From assembly GCA_017859785.1 (NCBI GenBank), contig JAFMMJ010000003.1, positions 1-64,000 of the forward strand: a stretch of DNA of 64,000 nucleotides. Direction: 5' to 3'. Below, piece after piece: positions 33,164 through 42,157 of this stretch. Positions within the stretch are counted from its first letter, which is position 1, and each line of letters starts with the position of its first letter. The notes below the pieces were generated by a model, which was not told where the DNA came from, made no database searches, and saw only the letters and a list, made by a program, of their open reading frames with translations. Position numbers and translations under genes: made by a program. The stretch is from Ilumatobacteraceae bacterium (GTDB lineage: Bacteria; Actinomycetota; Acidimicrobiia; Acidimicrobiales; Ilumatobacteraceae).

Positions 33164-35374
33164 GTGTCGACCGTCGATCGCGTCCTCCCATGGCGCCGAA
33201 ACCACGAGCATCTCACTCCGAGCGAACTCACGCCGGTCCTCGCCGTGTATCGAGGGCACCACCCGAAGGCTCCAGTCCAGATGGTGTCGCGCGCGTACGG
33301 CGTTGCCGCGAACGCCCACCGGACTCAAACCAGGTCGAGCGGAGAGAGCTACATCAACCACCCTCTCGCCGTCGCACGAATCGTTGCTGAGATCGGACTC
33401 GACGAGGTCTCTCTGGCGGCCGCCCTTCTGCATGACGCGGTAGAAGACACCGAGTTGAGCCTCTCTGAGGTTGAGGCGGAGTTCGGATCGGACGTCGCGG
33501 CAATCGTCGATGGGGTCACGAAGCTCGAGCGGATCAGGTTCGACTCCAGGGAGGCCCAGCAGGCGGCCACTATGCGCAAGATGCTCGTGGCCATGGCCCG
33601 AGATCTCCGTGTGCTGGTGATCAAACTCGCCGACCGCCTCCACAACATGCGGACCCTCGCTGCGATGCCGGCTGAGAAGCAGCGCCGCATCGCCCAAGAG
33701 ACGCTCGACATCTATGCCCCGTTGGCTCATCGCCTCGGAATCCAGGAACTCCGCCAGCAATTGGAGGACCTTTCTTTCGCGGCCCTGCATCCGAAGCGAT
33801 TCGCTGAACTCGATCACCTGGTCGCGAGTCGAACACCTGAGCGGGAGATCTACGTCGCTCAAGCGGTCGCGGAGGTGCGAAGCCGGCTCACTGAGCTCGG
33901 CATCAACGCCGAGGTCACTGGACGCGGAAAGCATCTGTGGAGCATCTACGAGAAGATGGTCGTTAAGGGACGCGAGTTCGACGAGATCTTCGACATCGTC
34001 GCGGTTCGGGTCGTGGTCGACTCGATTAAGGACTGCTACGCGGCGCTCGGCACGATCCACGGTCGGTGGCGCCCGGTGGTCGGGCGCTTCAAGGACTACA
34101 TCGCGATGCCGAAGTTCAACCTCTACCAGAGCCTTCACACCACAGTCATCGGGCCATCGGGACGTCCTATCGAGGTGCAGATCCGAACCTCGGAGATGCA
34201 CCGGCGTGCCGAATGGGGAGTGGCAGCCCATTGGGCCTACAAGTCCGACTCTCCTTCGGGCGACATCGACTGGTTGAACCGATTGCTCGATTGGCAGGCC
34301 GAGGTTTCCGATCCGGCGCAGTTCATGGAGAACTTGAAGACCGACCTCGAGCAGGACGAGGTTTTCGTGTTCACGCCGAAAGGCCGTGTGATCACCCTTC
34401 CCGTTGGGTCGACACCGATCGACTTCGCCTACGCGGTACACACCGAGGTCGGGCATGCCTGTATCGGCGCGAAGGTGAACGGTCGCCTCGTCGCCCTCGA
34501 CTCAGTGCTCGCCAGCGGTGACAGCTGCGAGATCTTCACCTCGAAGGTCGACTCAGCCGCTCCGAGTCAGGACTGGCTCGGCTTCGCCGTGAGCGCGAGG
34601 GCGCGCAACAAGATCCGCCAGTGGTTCTCCCGTGAGCGACGCCTCGACATGATTGAGGCGGGCCGAGAGGAACTCGATGACGAGTTGCGCCGGGAGGGCC
34701 TGGCCCTTCGATCTGAGAGCGAGGCCACGGTCCTCGACCAGGCGCTCACCGAGGCGGGCTTGGCCGATGTCGACGCTCTCCTCGCGGCAATCGGGGAGGG
34801 TCACCAATCAGCGAGGTCGATCGCTCAACGGGTCGCCCGACTCGAGCGCGGTGATGTTCCAGAGGTGGATCCTGACCCGATCCGTCACCACCTCCGGCGC
34901 GACCCGGAGGTCGGCGTTCACGTCGAGGGACTCGAGGACCTTCTGGTGCGCCTCGCGAACTGCTGCACCCCAGTGCCCGGAGACGAGATCCTTGGTTTCG
35001 TGACCCGTGGGCGGGGCGTGAGTGTGCATCGGGCTGACTGCGCGAACGCGGTTGGGCTCGCCGAGGAGCATTCGGGCCGGATGATCGAGGTTGACTGGGA
35101 CTCCGAGACGGGCCCAGCGCACTATCGGGCCGGCGTGGAGGTGGTCGCTCTCGACCGGTCGAACCTGCTTCGCGACGTCGCGAACGCTCTCTCAGACCAC
35201 CACGTCAACATCCTCGCCTGTGAGACGCTCACCGGGGGTGATCGGGTGGCCAAGATGCGCTTCGAGTTCGAGTTGTCGAATCCGGCGCAACTCCAGGCCG
35301 TCATCAACAGGATTAAGGCGATCAACTCGGTGTACGACGCCTACCGCACGGTCCCCGGGGCCGATCGGGGTTGA
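33164..35374 (+). CDS. relA: Bifunctional (p)ppGpp synthetase/hydrolase
   Basis: 736 aa RelA/SpoT long form. The HD hydrolase domain is intact (RSSGESYINHPLAVARI; HD at 90-91 in AALLHDAVEDT). The synthetase domain (about 235-365) has FDIVAVRVVV, GRFKDYIAMPKFNLYQSLHTT and VQIRTSEMHRRAEWGVAAHW. TGS (about 393-455) and a C-terminal ACT domain (about 660-736) follow. Both activities are therefore expected, controlling the stringent response. The GTG at 33164 follows the apt stop; a longer frame lies inside apt and is not supported. Confidence 0.95.
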   Translation: MSTVDRVLPWRRNHEHLTPSELTPVLAVYRGHHPKAPVQMVSRAYGVAANAHRTQTRSSGESYINHPLAVARIVAEIGLDEVSLAAALLHDAVEDTELSLSEVEAEFGSDVAAIVDGVTKLERIRFDSREAQQAATMRKMLVAMARDLRVLVIKLADRLHNMRTLAAMPAEKQRRIAQETLDIYAPLAHRLGIQELRQQLEDLSFAALHPKRFAELDHLVASRTPEREIYVAQAVAEVRSRLTELGINAEVTGRGKHLWSIYEKMVVKGREFDEIFDIVAVRVVVDSIKDCYAALGTIHGRWRPVVGRFKDYIAMPKFNLYQSLHTTVIGPSGRPIEVQIRTSEMHRRAEWGVAAHWAYKSDSPSGDIDWLNRLLDWQAEVSDPAQFMENLKTDLEQDEVFVFTPKGRVITLPVGSTPIDFAYAVHTEVGHACIGAKVNGRLVALDSVLASGDSCEIFTSKVDSAAPSQDWLGFAVSARARNKIRQWFSRERRLDMIEAGREELDDELRREGLALRSESEATVLDQALTEAGLADVDALLAAIGEGHQSARSIAQRVARLERGDVPEVDPDPIRHHLRRDPEVGVHVEGLEDLLVRLANCCTPVPGDEILGFVTRGRGVSVHRADCANAVGLAEEHSGRMIEVDWDSETGPAHYRAGVEVVALDRSNLLRDVANALSDHHVNILACETLTGGDRVAKMRFEFELSNPAQLQAVINRIKAINSVYDAYRTVPGADRG

Positions 35375-35378
35375 CCGG

Positions 35379-35384
35379 TATCCT
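35379..35384 (+). promoter_or_regulatory. Leaderless -10 box for hisS-aspS
   Basis: CGG-TATCCT-N6-GTG; the -35 region would lie inside the relA 3' end. Confidence 0.6.
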
Positions 35385-35390
35385 CGCCGC

Positions 35391-36674
35391 GTGACGACCT
35401 TCCGCACCTCGCCGGGGATGCGAGACCTCCTGGGTGATGACGCAGCCCGAAGGCGAGCCTTCGATAGCGCCTTCGTGACGGTGGTCGGCGCGGCTGGGTA
35501 TGAGCAGATCGTCCCCCCAATCTTGGAGGACATCGGCGTCTTCTCTCGGATCGGTGAGGCGACCGACGTCGTCTCCAAGGAGATGTACGACTTCGTTGAT
35601 CGCGGCGGCAGGCATGTTGCGCTCCGTCCGGAGCAGACAGCGAGCGTGTGCCGGGCGTTCGTCGAGCATCGACCCTCCCTTCCGTACAAGGCGTGGTACT
35701 CGGGTCCGAATTTCCGCTACGAGAAGCCGCAACGTGGACGTCAGCGTCAGTTCGATCAGGTCGGTGTGGAGGTTCTTGGAACCGATGACCCGTACGCCGA
35801 TGTCGAGGTCATCGCCATCGGATGGGATTTTCTGACGTCCCTTGGACTCGCTGATGTGGACCTCGTGCTTAACTCCCTCGGCGACCCGGAGGACCGTCGA
35901 CGATTCAGCGAGGCCGTCGGAGAACATCTGCGTGCTCACGTCGGTGAGTTGAGCGAGCAGTCCCGCGAGACGCTCGAACGGAACCCGCTCCGCGTCCTCG
36001 ACTCCAAGCGCGCCGAAGACGCTCCAATCATCGCCGGGGCACCTCGCATCGAGGAGTTTTGGTCGCCTGAGGCGGCCGAACATTTCGCTGCTGTGCGGGA
36101 CGGACTTGATCGAATCGGCGTTCCGTGGCGTCTCGACGGAGGCCTCGTGCGAGGGCTCGATTACTACCGCCGCACCACCTTCGAGTTCCGGTCCGGTGCG
36201 CTCGACAGTGCCCAGAACGCTCTGGGAGGCGGTGGACGCTACGACGGTCTCGTCGAGGATCTCGGCGGACCGGCGACCCCTGGTATCGGCTTCGCGATCG
36301 GCGTGGAGCGCACCCTTATCGCTTGTGACGTTGAGTCCGTCTTTCCCGGCCCCGCTGGCGGGGTCGAGGTGTTCGTGGTGGACACCACCGGAGGTTCTGA
36401 GGCGCTCGCGCTGTCGACGGAGCTTCGTCGTGCTGGGCGGTCCGTCGACCGGGGGTTCGGCGGACGAAGCATGAAGGCGCAGATGAAGGCGGCCGATCGC
36501 AGTGGCGCCGAACTGGCCCTAATCATCGGTGAGGATGAAGCAGCGTCGGATACGGTGACAGCGCGTTTCCTGCGCGGTGTGCGTCCACAAGAGCAGTGGC
36601 CGCGCGCCGAAACGGCTGCACGGGTCGCCGCCGCCCTAGCCGAGAGTAAACCCCCTGAGATGACCGAGAGTTGA
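35391..36674 (+). CDS. hisS: Histidyl-tRNA synthetase
   Basis: 427 aa class II enzyme. It contains TSPGMRDLLGDD, motif 2 (KAWYSGPNFRYEKPQRGRQRQFDQVGVE), the histidine-binding GLDYYRRTTFEF and GGGGRYDGLVEDLGG, and motif 3 (GIGFAIGVERTL), then an anticodon-binding domain from about 325. The GTG at 35391 matches the family start and follows a leaderless -10 box. The frame extends upstream inside relA without meaning. Confidence 0.95.
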   Translation: MTTFRTSPGMRDLLGDDAARRRAFDSAFVTVVGAAGYEQIVPPILEDIGVFSRIGEATDVVSKEMYDFVDRGGRHVALRPEQTASVCRAFVEHRPSLPYKAWYSGPNFRYEKPQRGRQRQFDQVGVEVLGTDDPYADVEVIAIGWDFLTSLGLADVDLVLNSLGDPEDRRRFSEAVGEHLRAHVGELSEQSRETLERNPLRVLDSKRAEDAPIIAGAPRIEEFWSPEAAEHFAAVRDGLDRIGVPWRLDGGLVRGLDYYRRTTFEFRSGALDSAQNALGGGGRYDGLVEDLGGPATPGIGFAIGVERTLIACDVESVFPGPAGGVEVFVVDTTGGSEALALSTELRRAGRSVDRGFGGRSMKAQMKAADRSGAELALIIGEDEAASDTVTARFLRGVRPQEQWPRAETAARVAAALAESKPPEMTES

Positions 36675-36678
36675 GGAC

Positions 36679-38451
36679 ATGAGCACAGCGAGTTCCGCCA
36701 GCACATCGATGCGCACGCACATGTGCGGATCCCCCCGCGAGACCGACATCGGCCAGCGGGTGACCCTGTGCGGTTGGGTGGCGCGGCGCCGCGAGCACGG
36801 CGAGCACCTTGCCTTCGTCGATCTCCGCGATCACACCGGCATTGTTCAGTGCGTATTGAACAGCGACGTCGACGTGCGTTCCGAGTACGTCGTGAGGGTC
36901 TCCGGGGTGGTCCGCGAGCGCCCCGACGGCACCCGAAACGATGCCCTTCCGACCGGCGCGGTCGAGATCGGGGAGTGCGAGGTTGAGATTCTGAGGTCGG
37001 CGACCCCGCCTCCTTTCCCAATCGACGAGCGAGCTGACTCCGTCGACGAGAACGTGCGGTTGCAGTATCGCTATCTCGACCTGCGCCGCACCCGCATGCA
37101 GCGCAATCTTCGCATCCGCTCGGCGGTGAACGCCGCCGTGAGGCGCTCGATGGAATCCCAAGGCTTCGTCGAGGTGGAGACTCCGATGCTGGTGCCCTCG
37201 ACACCCGAGGGAGCCCGGGAGTTCTTGGTGCCATCGCGTAAGGAGAAGGGCTCGTTCTACGCCCTTCCGCAGTCGCCGCAACTCTTCAAGCAGTTGCTCA
37301 TGGTTGGGGGTGTCGATCGCTACTACCAGATCGCTCGGTGCTTGCGTGATGAGGATCTTCGCGCCGACCGGCAGTACGAGTTCATGCAGCTCGACCTCGA
37401 GATGAGCTTCGTCGGTCAGGACGACGTTCTCGACGCCGTTGGTCGCTCGGTGCTCGACGCCGCTGAGGCCGTCACGGGGGAACGTCCTCCTGAGATCGAA
37501 CGGATGACCTGGCATGAGGCGATGGACCGTTATGGCAGCGATAAGCCAGATCTCCGCTTCGGTCTGGAACTCGTCGACCTCGGTGATGTGTTCTCTGCGA
37601 CCGAATTCAAGGCGTTCGCTTCGGCGTCGACGATCAAGGGAATTCGGGTGCCGGGCGCGGCTGCCGAATATGGACGCGGCCAACTCGACCGACTGACCGA
37701 AAGAGCGAAACAGGCTGGGGCTAAGGGCCTGGTGTGGCTCAAGGTCGGCGATGGGGGCGAGCTCGAGTCACCGGTAGCGAAGTTTCTCTCACCGGAGGAG
37801 TGCGCCGGCCTCGCGAAGGAACTCGAGGCCGAGAGTGGTGATCTTCTCCTCTTGGTAGCCGACGAGTGGTCAGTCGCCTGCGAGGTGCTCGGCACCCTCA
37901 GAAACGATTTGGGTCGTCCGCCCGTTCACCAAGGCCCCTACAGGTACGTCTGGGTGGTCGAGTTCCCGCTCTTCGTCGGCGTCGACCCGGTTTCGGGTCG
38001 ACCGCGGCCCGGGCACCATCCCTTCACCCGTCCTCACCCCGATGATGTCGATCTGATCGAGAGCGACCCTCTCGCAGTGCGGTCGATCGCCTATGACCTC
38101 GTGCTCAACGGCTGGGAACTCGGGTCGGGATCGATTCGAATTCACGAGCCCGAACTCCAGCAGCGCGTCTTCAACGCGCTCGGTATCGGACCCGAGGAAG
38201 CGGCGCGCAAGTTCGGCTTCTTCCTGCGGCCGTTCGACTACGGCGCGCCGCCGCACGGCGGTTTCGCCTACGGACTCGATCGACTGATCGCGATCTTGGC
38301 GGGCGAGGAGAACATCCGCGAGGTGATCGCGTATCCGAAGACCCAATCCGGCACCGACCCGATGACCGAGTCACCGCTTCCCGCTGATCCGGCTCAGCTC
38401 GCTGAGCTCGGGCTAAGAGTCCTGCCCTCGGTGGATGGCGATCGCTCCTGA
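36679..38451 (+). CDS. aspS: Aspartyl-tRNA synthetase, predicted non-discriminating (Asp/Asn)
   Basis: 590 aa bacterial-type AspRS: N-terminal OB anticodon-binding domain, class II core with the GAD insertion, and a C-terminal motif 3 (GGFAYGLDRLIAILAG). In the OB domain His40 (RRREHGEH) and Gly84 (RPDGTRN) align with the His31/Gly82 pair of Pseudomonas and mycobacterial non-discriminating enzymes, so it probably also makes Asp-tRNA(Asn) for GatCAB. The first 10 residues are a Ser/Ala/Thr extension; an internal Met11 could be used. TTGAGGAC precedes the ATG. Confidence 0.94.
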   Translation: MSTASSASTSMRTHMCGSPRETDIGQRVTLCGWVARRREHGEHLAFVDLRDHTGIVQCVLNSDVDVRSEYVVRVSGVVRERPDGTRNDALPTGAVEIGECEVEILRSATPPPFPIDERADSVDENVRLQYRYLDLRRTRMQRNLRIRSAVNAAVRRSMESQGFVEVETPMLVPSTPEGAREFLVPSRKEKGSFYALPQSPQLFKQLLMVGGVDRYYQIARCLRDEDLRADRQYEFMQLDLEMSFVGQDDVLDAVGRSVLDAAEAVTGERPPEIERMTWHEAMDRYGSDKPDLRFGLELVDLGDVFSATEFKAFASASTIKGIRVPGAAAEYGRGQLDRLTERAKQAGAKGLVWLKVGDGGELESPVAKFLSPEECAGLAKELEAESGDLLLLVADEWSVACEVLGTLRNDLGRPPVHQGPYRYVWVVEFPLFVGVDPVSGRPRPGHHPFTRPHPDDVDLIESDPLAVRSIAYDLVLNGWELGSGSIRIHEPELQQRVFNALGIGPEEAARKFGFFLRPFDYGAPPHGGFAYGLDRLIAILAGEENIREVIAYPKTQSGTDPMTESPLPADPAQLAELGLRVLPSVDGDRS

Positions 38452-38478
38452 CCAACTTCACAACCGGAGGACGAACCG

Positions 38479-39363
38479 ATGAACCGACAGCAACTTGAAC
38501 GCATGAGGTCTGGGAAGGGCTTTATCGCCGCGTTGGACCAGAGCGGCGGCAGCACCCCGAAGGCGCTCGGCCTGTACGGAATCACCTCCGATGCTTGGTC
38601 ATCTGACGAGGAGATGTTCGACCTCATTCACGCTATGCGGGCGCGAATGATGATGAGTTCTGCGTTCGACGAGCGGGTGCTCGGCGCGATCCTCTTCGAG
38701 ATGACTATGGACCGCGCCGTCGACGGCCTGCCCACCGCGCAGTACCTCTGGGAACGCAAGGGCGTTCTGCCCTTCCTGAAAGTGGACCAAGGCCTCGCTG
38801 ACCCCGACGGTGGCGTGCAGGTCCTGAAGGACATCCCGGGTCTCGACGCACTTCTCACCCGCGCCGTGAAGGCCGGGATCTTCGGCACCAAGATGCGATC
38901 GGTGATCGCGACCGCCTCGGCGTCCGGTGTGCGGGCGGTCGTCGGTCAACAGTTCGAGATCGGCGCTCGAATTCGCTCGTACGGGTTGGTTCCCATCATC
39001 GAGCCCGAAGTCGACATCACGATTCCCGACAAAGCGGAAGCGGAGCGAATGCTGCTCGACGAAATTCTCGGGTGCCTTGAGTCGGTGCCCGTCGACTCGC
39101 CAGTGATGCTCAAGTTGTCGATTCCCACCGTGGACGACCTTTACCGCCCGTTGATCGAGCACCCCTCGGTGCTGCGCGTGGTCGCTCTTTCGGGTGGGTA
39201 CCCGCGCGACGAGGCGAATGAGCGCCTGTCGCGTCAACACGGGATGATCGCGAGCTTCTCGCGAGCTTTGGCCGAGGGCCTCTCCGTCGAGATGGACGAC
39301 ACCGAGTTCGACCGCGTGCTCGACGGGACCGTGGCCTCCATCTACGCGGCCTCCATCACCTGA
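38479..39363 (+). CDS. fda: Fructose-bisphosphate aldolase, class I (staphylococcal type)
   Basis: 294 aa metal-independent aldolase cleaving fructose 1,6-bisphosphate. The protein is collinear with the Staphylococcus class I enzyme: GKGFIAALDQSGGSTPKAL near the start, GAILFEMTMDR, LPFLKVDQGLA, FGTKMRSVI, LVPIIEPEVDI, and the Schiff-base Lys212 in VMLKLSIPT at the same residue number. Strong GGAGG ribosome-binding site. It is followed by convergent DUF1015 with a short gap. Confidence 0.93.
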   Translation: MNRQQLERMRSGKGFIAALDQSGGSTPKALGLYGITSDAWSSDEEMFDLIHAMRARMMMSSAFDERVLGAILFEMTMDRAVDGLPTAQYLWERKGVLPFLKVDQGLADPDGGVQVLKDIPGLDALLTRAVKAGIFGTKMRSVIATASASGVRAVVGQQFEIGARIRSYGLVPIIEPEVDITIPDKAEAERMLLDEILGCLESVPVDSPVMLKLSIPTVDDLYRPLIEHPSVLRVVALSGGYPRDEANERLSRQHGMIASFSRALAEGLSVEMDDTEFDRVLDGTVASIYAASIT

Positions 39364-39373
39364 GCCTGCCTGC

Positions 39374-40579
39374 TCAGCGACCGTCGAGTGGTCGCAGCAC
39401 CGCCCCGGTCGGCAACTTCGGGGAGAAAAACGTCGATTTCGGAGGCATCAGCTCGCCCGTCCGGCCGGTCCGGGTGATCTCAGCGATACCGACGGGGCGG
39501 ATCAACACGGCCCCCGGTCGTCTGGAAAGCGCCAGCTCGGCGGCCTCCACCGGATCGTGGACATAGTCAACCTCATGGGCGACTTCGCGGAGGAGGTACT
39601 CAAGCCGTGCCCCATCGAGATCTCGGACGCCGTCGAACACCTCGGAACGAGACTCCAGCCACTCGACGGTCCCACCAGGAGTGATGAGGCAGGGCTGGTC
39701 GCGCTCGGCGATGATCGACGGGAGGCTCACCGCCGCTGCGGCTGATTCGATCGGGTCGCCCATCTCGAGCTGGTAGCCGACGCTGAGCGCCTCGCGGAGT
39801 CGCTCGGTTGAGACGCCGTCGTACACCCGGTGGATCGCCGCGACGGACAACTGCTCCTCGGTGAGGTCGCTGATGAAGGCGAGGGTGTGGGTGGCGCCGG
39901 GCAAACGGTCGACGTGATCTGAGAGAACCCGCTGGGCGACTCCGTAACGATGGTGGCCGTCGGCGATGAGTACGTCGTCGCGGGCGATGACGTCGCGAAT
40001 TGCCGCGATGCGCGAGGGCTGATCGATCACTTCCCAACGGTGGGTCACGGGTCCGGCGGCGCTGTCGTCCATCTGAGCGACCATCGTGTCGACTCCCGGG
40101 TCGCCAAGCAGTTCGGTGAGGCCGGCTCCGAGCGCGAGGCCCCAGACCGGCGAGAGATTCGTCTCGGTGGCGATGGTCAGGTCGAAGCGGTCGGTCGATG
40201 CTTTCGGGGTGGTGCGCTCATGGGCGAGCACGCCGGCCCCTTCGCCGTGGGTGACCTCGAGCGCTCCGACAACGCCCGAGATCGTGCGATGCGCCCCGAG
40301 CGCGTTGGTGAAGCTCATCCGATGGATGGTGAGGGTGGGTCGCTCGTCGCGCCGCAGCACCCCCGTTCCGATCATGTTCCTGAGTCGTCCCGCGAGCTCG
40401 ACGTAGGGCGCGTCGCCGTCCTCGGGAAGAGCGACATCGACGTGAGTGATGTTCGTCGGGTCGGTCTCGCGCCAGCGGCGCACCTCCGAGGGGCCCATCA
40501 CGTCGTAGGGGGGAGCGATCATCGAGCCGACACGGTCGGCTGATGGTCTGAGCGCGCGAAAGGGCACAAGGTCCGCCAT
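39374..40579 (-). CDS. DUF1015 family protein
   Basis: 401 aa, cytosolic, no membrane segment. The family signatures are DLVPFRALRPSADRVGSMIAPPYDVMGPSE at the N-terminus, a central ADGHHRYGVAQR motif with adjacent His residues that could bind a metal or phosphate, and a C-terminal PPKSTFFSPKLPTGAVLRPL. DUF1015 members recur near serine and energy metabolism genes; function is not established. The ATG at 40579 is preceded by a CATCCT box at 6 nt; the frame also runs 10 codons further upstream. Confidence 0.9.
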   Translation of the reverse strand: MADLVPFRALRPSADRVGSMIAPPYDVMGPSEVRRWRETDPTNITHVDVALPEDGDAPYVELAGRLRNMIGTGVLRRDERPTLTIHRMSFTNALGAHRTISGVVGALEVTHGEGAGVLAHERTTPKASTDRFDLTIATETNLSPVWGLALGAGLTELLGDPGVDTMVAQMDDSAAGPVTHRWEVIDQPSRIAAIRDVIARDDVLIADGHHRYGVAQRVLSDHVDRLPGATHTLAFISDLTEEQLSVAAIHRVYDGVSTERLREALSVGYQLEMGDPIESAAAAVSLPSIIAERDQPCLITPGGTVEWLESRSEVFDGVRDLDGARLEYLLREVAHEVDYVHDPVEAAELALSRRPGAVLIRPVGIAEITRTGRTGELMPPKSTFFSPKLPTGAVLRPLDGR

Positions 40580-40585
40580 ACGGAC

Positions 40586-40591
40586 AGGATG
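40586..40591 (-). promoter_or_regulatory. Leaderless -10-like box for DUF1015
   Basis: The minus strand reads CATCCT-N6-ATG. It is divergent from the HAD gene, whose box CATGAT has the same leading C. Confidence 0.4.
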
Positions 40592-40619
40592 GCATGTCGA
40601 AGGTGTCACCCCTCGGTGT

Positions 40620-40625
40620 CATGAT
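40620..40625 (+). promoter_or_regulatory. Leaderless -10-like box for the HAD-tlyA-nadK-recN unit
   Basis: CATGAT-N6-GTG; it deviates from TANNNT at the first base but has the exact spacing. Confidence 0.4.
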
Positions 40626-40631
40626 GTCGAC

Positions 40632-41420
40632 GTGGGTGAACGTCAGGTGCTGCTGTGTGACCTAGATGGGGTGGTGTGGCGCCGAGCTGTGCCGATCCCC
40701 GGGTCGGTCGAGGCGCTGAACGATCTCATTGCCTCAGGTTGGGAGGTTCTCTTCATCACGAACAGCTCCCATGACCCCGCCTCCCACCATGTTGAGCGCT
40801 TGGAGTCGCTCGGCGTTCCAGCGAGCGATCGTGTGCTGACCTCGCCGATGGCCGCCGCGTTGCTGTGTGAGCCGGGGGAGCGTGTTCTGTGTGCGGCTGG
40901 TCCGGGAGTCCGCCTCGAGCTCGAACGTCGTGGCTGCGAAGTCGTTCCCGGCGAGTCCGACGTTCCGGGCGCGGTGGACGCTGTCGTTGTAGGTCTTCAT
41001 CCGGAGTTCGACTACCGACGACTCGGTGTGGCCATGCGGGCGGTTCGGTCAGGAGCTCGCCTCATCGGCACGAACTCCGATCCAACCTTTCCAACCGAGG
41101 CTGAGTTGCTTCCCGGAGGTGGCTCGATCTTGGCTGCTGTCGCAACCGCGAGTGGGGTGGCGCCGGTGATCGCTGGAAAACCCGAGGCCCCGATGGCAGA
41201 TCTGATTACCACTCGGCTGGCGGGCCCGGTGATGCGCTTGGTGATGGTCGGGGACCGCGCCTCCACCGACGGGCGCATGGCTGAGGCGGTCGGAGCCGAG
41301 TTCGCCCATGTGCTCACCGGGGTCGACGACGATGCCCCGTCCGATACCGGATCCCACGACGACCTTCGAGCGGTGGCGGATTGGCTCCTCGAGCGCGGGC
41401 GGGCCGATCGTGGCGATTGA
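40632..41420 (+). CDS. HAD-superfamily phosphatase, NagD-like (class IIA)
   Basis: 262 aa. HAD motif I is CDLDGVVWR (nucleophile Asp10, acid/base Asp12), motif II LFITNSS, the Lys of motif III is in IAGKPEAPM, and motif IV is VMVGDRASTDGRMA. The cap-IIA segment matches NagD/PNPPase phosphatases acting on sugar or nucleotide phosphates or 2-phosphoglycolate. It lies directly before tlyA, as Rv1692 does in M. tuberculosis. GTG start. Confidence 0.9.
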   Translation: MGERQVLLCDLDGVVWRRAVPIPGSVEALNDLIASGWEVLFITNSSHDPASHHVERLESLGVPASDRVLTSPMAAALLCEPGERVLCAAGPGVRLELERRGCEVVPGESDVPGAVDAVVVGLHPEFDYRRLGVAMRAVRSGARLIGTNSDPTFPTEAELLPGGGSILAAVATASGVAPVIAGKPEAPMADLITTRLAGPVMRLVMVGDRASTDGRMAEAVGAEFAHVLTGVDDDAPSDTGSHDDLRAVADWLLERGRADRGD

Positions 41421-42156
41421 GCGACGGCGTCTCGACAGCGAATTGGTGCGGCGGGGGCTCGCCGCGAGCCGCACGGAGGCCTCCGTCCTGATCGAATCGG
41501 GTCAAGTGCTGGTGGATGGGGCGCCGGCCGCACGGTCGGCGAGCAGGGTCGCGACTGGTTCGGCTGTCCGCGTGCTCGGGGACAAACCGAAGTACGTCAG
41601 TCGGGGGGGTGAGAAACTCGAACACGCCATCACAGAATTCGGCATCGATGTGAACGGATGCTTGGCGCTCGATGCGGGGTCCTCGACGGGTGGCTTCACC
41701 GATTGTTTGCTGCAGCACGGGGCCGAACGGGTCATCGCTATCGACGTCGGCACGAATCAGATCCATGAGCGGGTGGCTGGCGATCCGCGGGTCGAAGTGC
41801 ACGAGGGCACTCACATCCGTGATGCCGACCCGGCGACGCTCGGTGGCCCCGTTGACCTGGTGGTGGCGGACCTTTCGTTTATCTCCTTGCGTACGGTCGC
41901 TGACGCCCTCTTGAGATGGTGTAAACCAGAGGCCGAGATGGTGCTGCTGGTCAAACCGCAGTTCGAGGCTGGGCGTCGGGAGGTCTCGCGTGGCCGTGGC
42001 GTCATCAAGGATGACGCCATTCGCCGCGCTGCTCTCGACGACGTCACCGCTCATTACGAGGCGCTTGGCTGTTGTGTGCTCGGAAGAATTCCCTCGCCGA
42101 TCACTGGGGCGTCAGGAAACGTGGAATACCTCGTGCGACTCGGGGTGGGAGGCTGA
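41410..42156 (+). CDS. tlyA: TlyA-family rRNA 2'-O-methyltransferase
   Basis: 248 aa. An N-terminal S4 RNA-binding domain (RLDSELVRRGLAASRTEASVLIESGQVLVDG) is followed by YVSRGGEKLEHAI and an FtsJ-type SAM domain: ALDAGSSTGGFTDCLLQHGAERVIAIDVG, VVADLSFISL and LLVKPQFE. TlyA methylates C1409 of 16S and C1920 of 23S rRNA and sets capreomycin sensitivity. The GTG at 41410 overlaps the HAD gene by 11 nt; start choice rests on the conserved N-terminus. Confidence 0.93.
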   Translation: MAIERRRLDSELVRRGLAASRTEASVLIESGQVLVDGAPAARSASRVATGSAVRVLGDKPKYVSRGGEKLEHAITEFGIDVNGCLALDAGSSTGGFTDCLLQHGAERVIAIDVGTNQIHERVAGDPRVEVHEGTHIRDADPATLGGPVDLVVADLSFISLRTVADALLRWCKPEAEMVLLVKPQFEAGRREVSRGRGVIKDDAIRRAALDDVTAHYEALGCCVLGRIPSPITGASGNVEYLVRLGVGG

Positions 42157-42157
42157 G

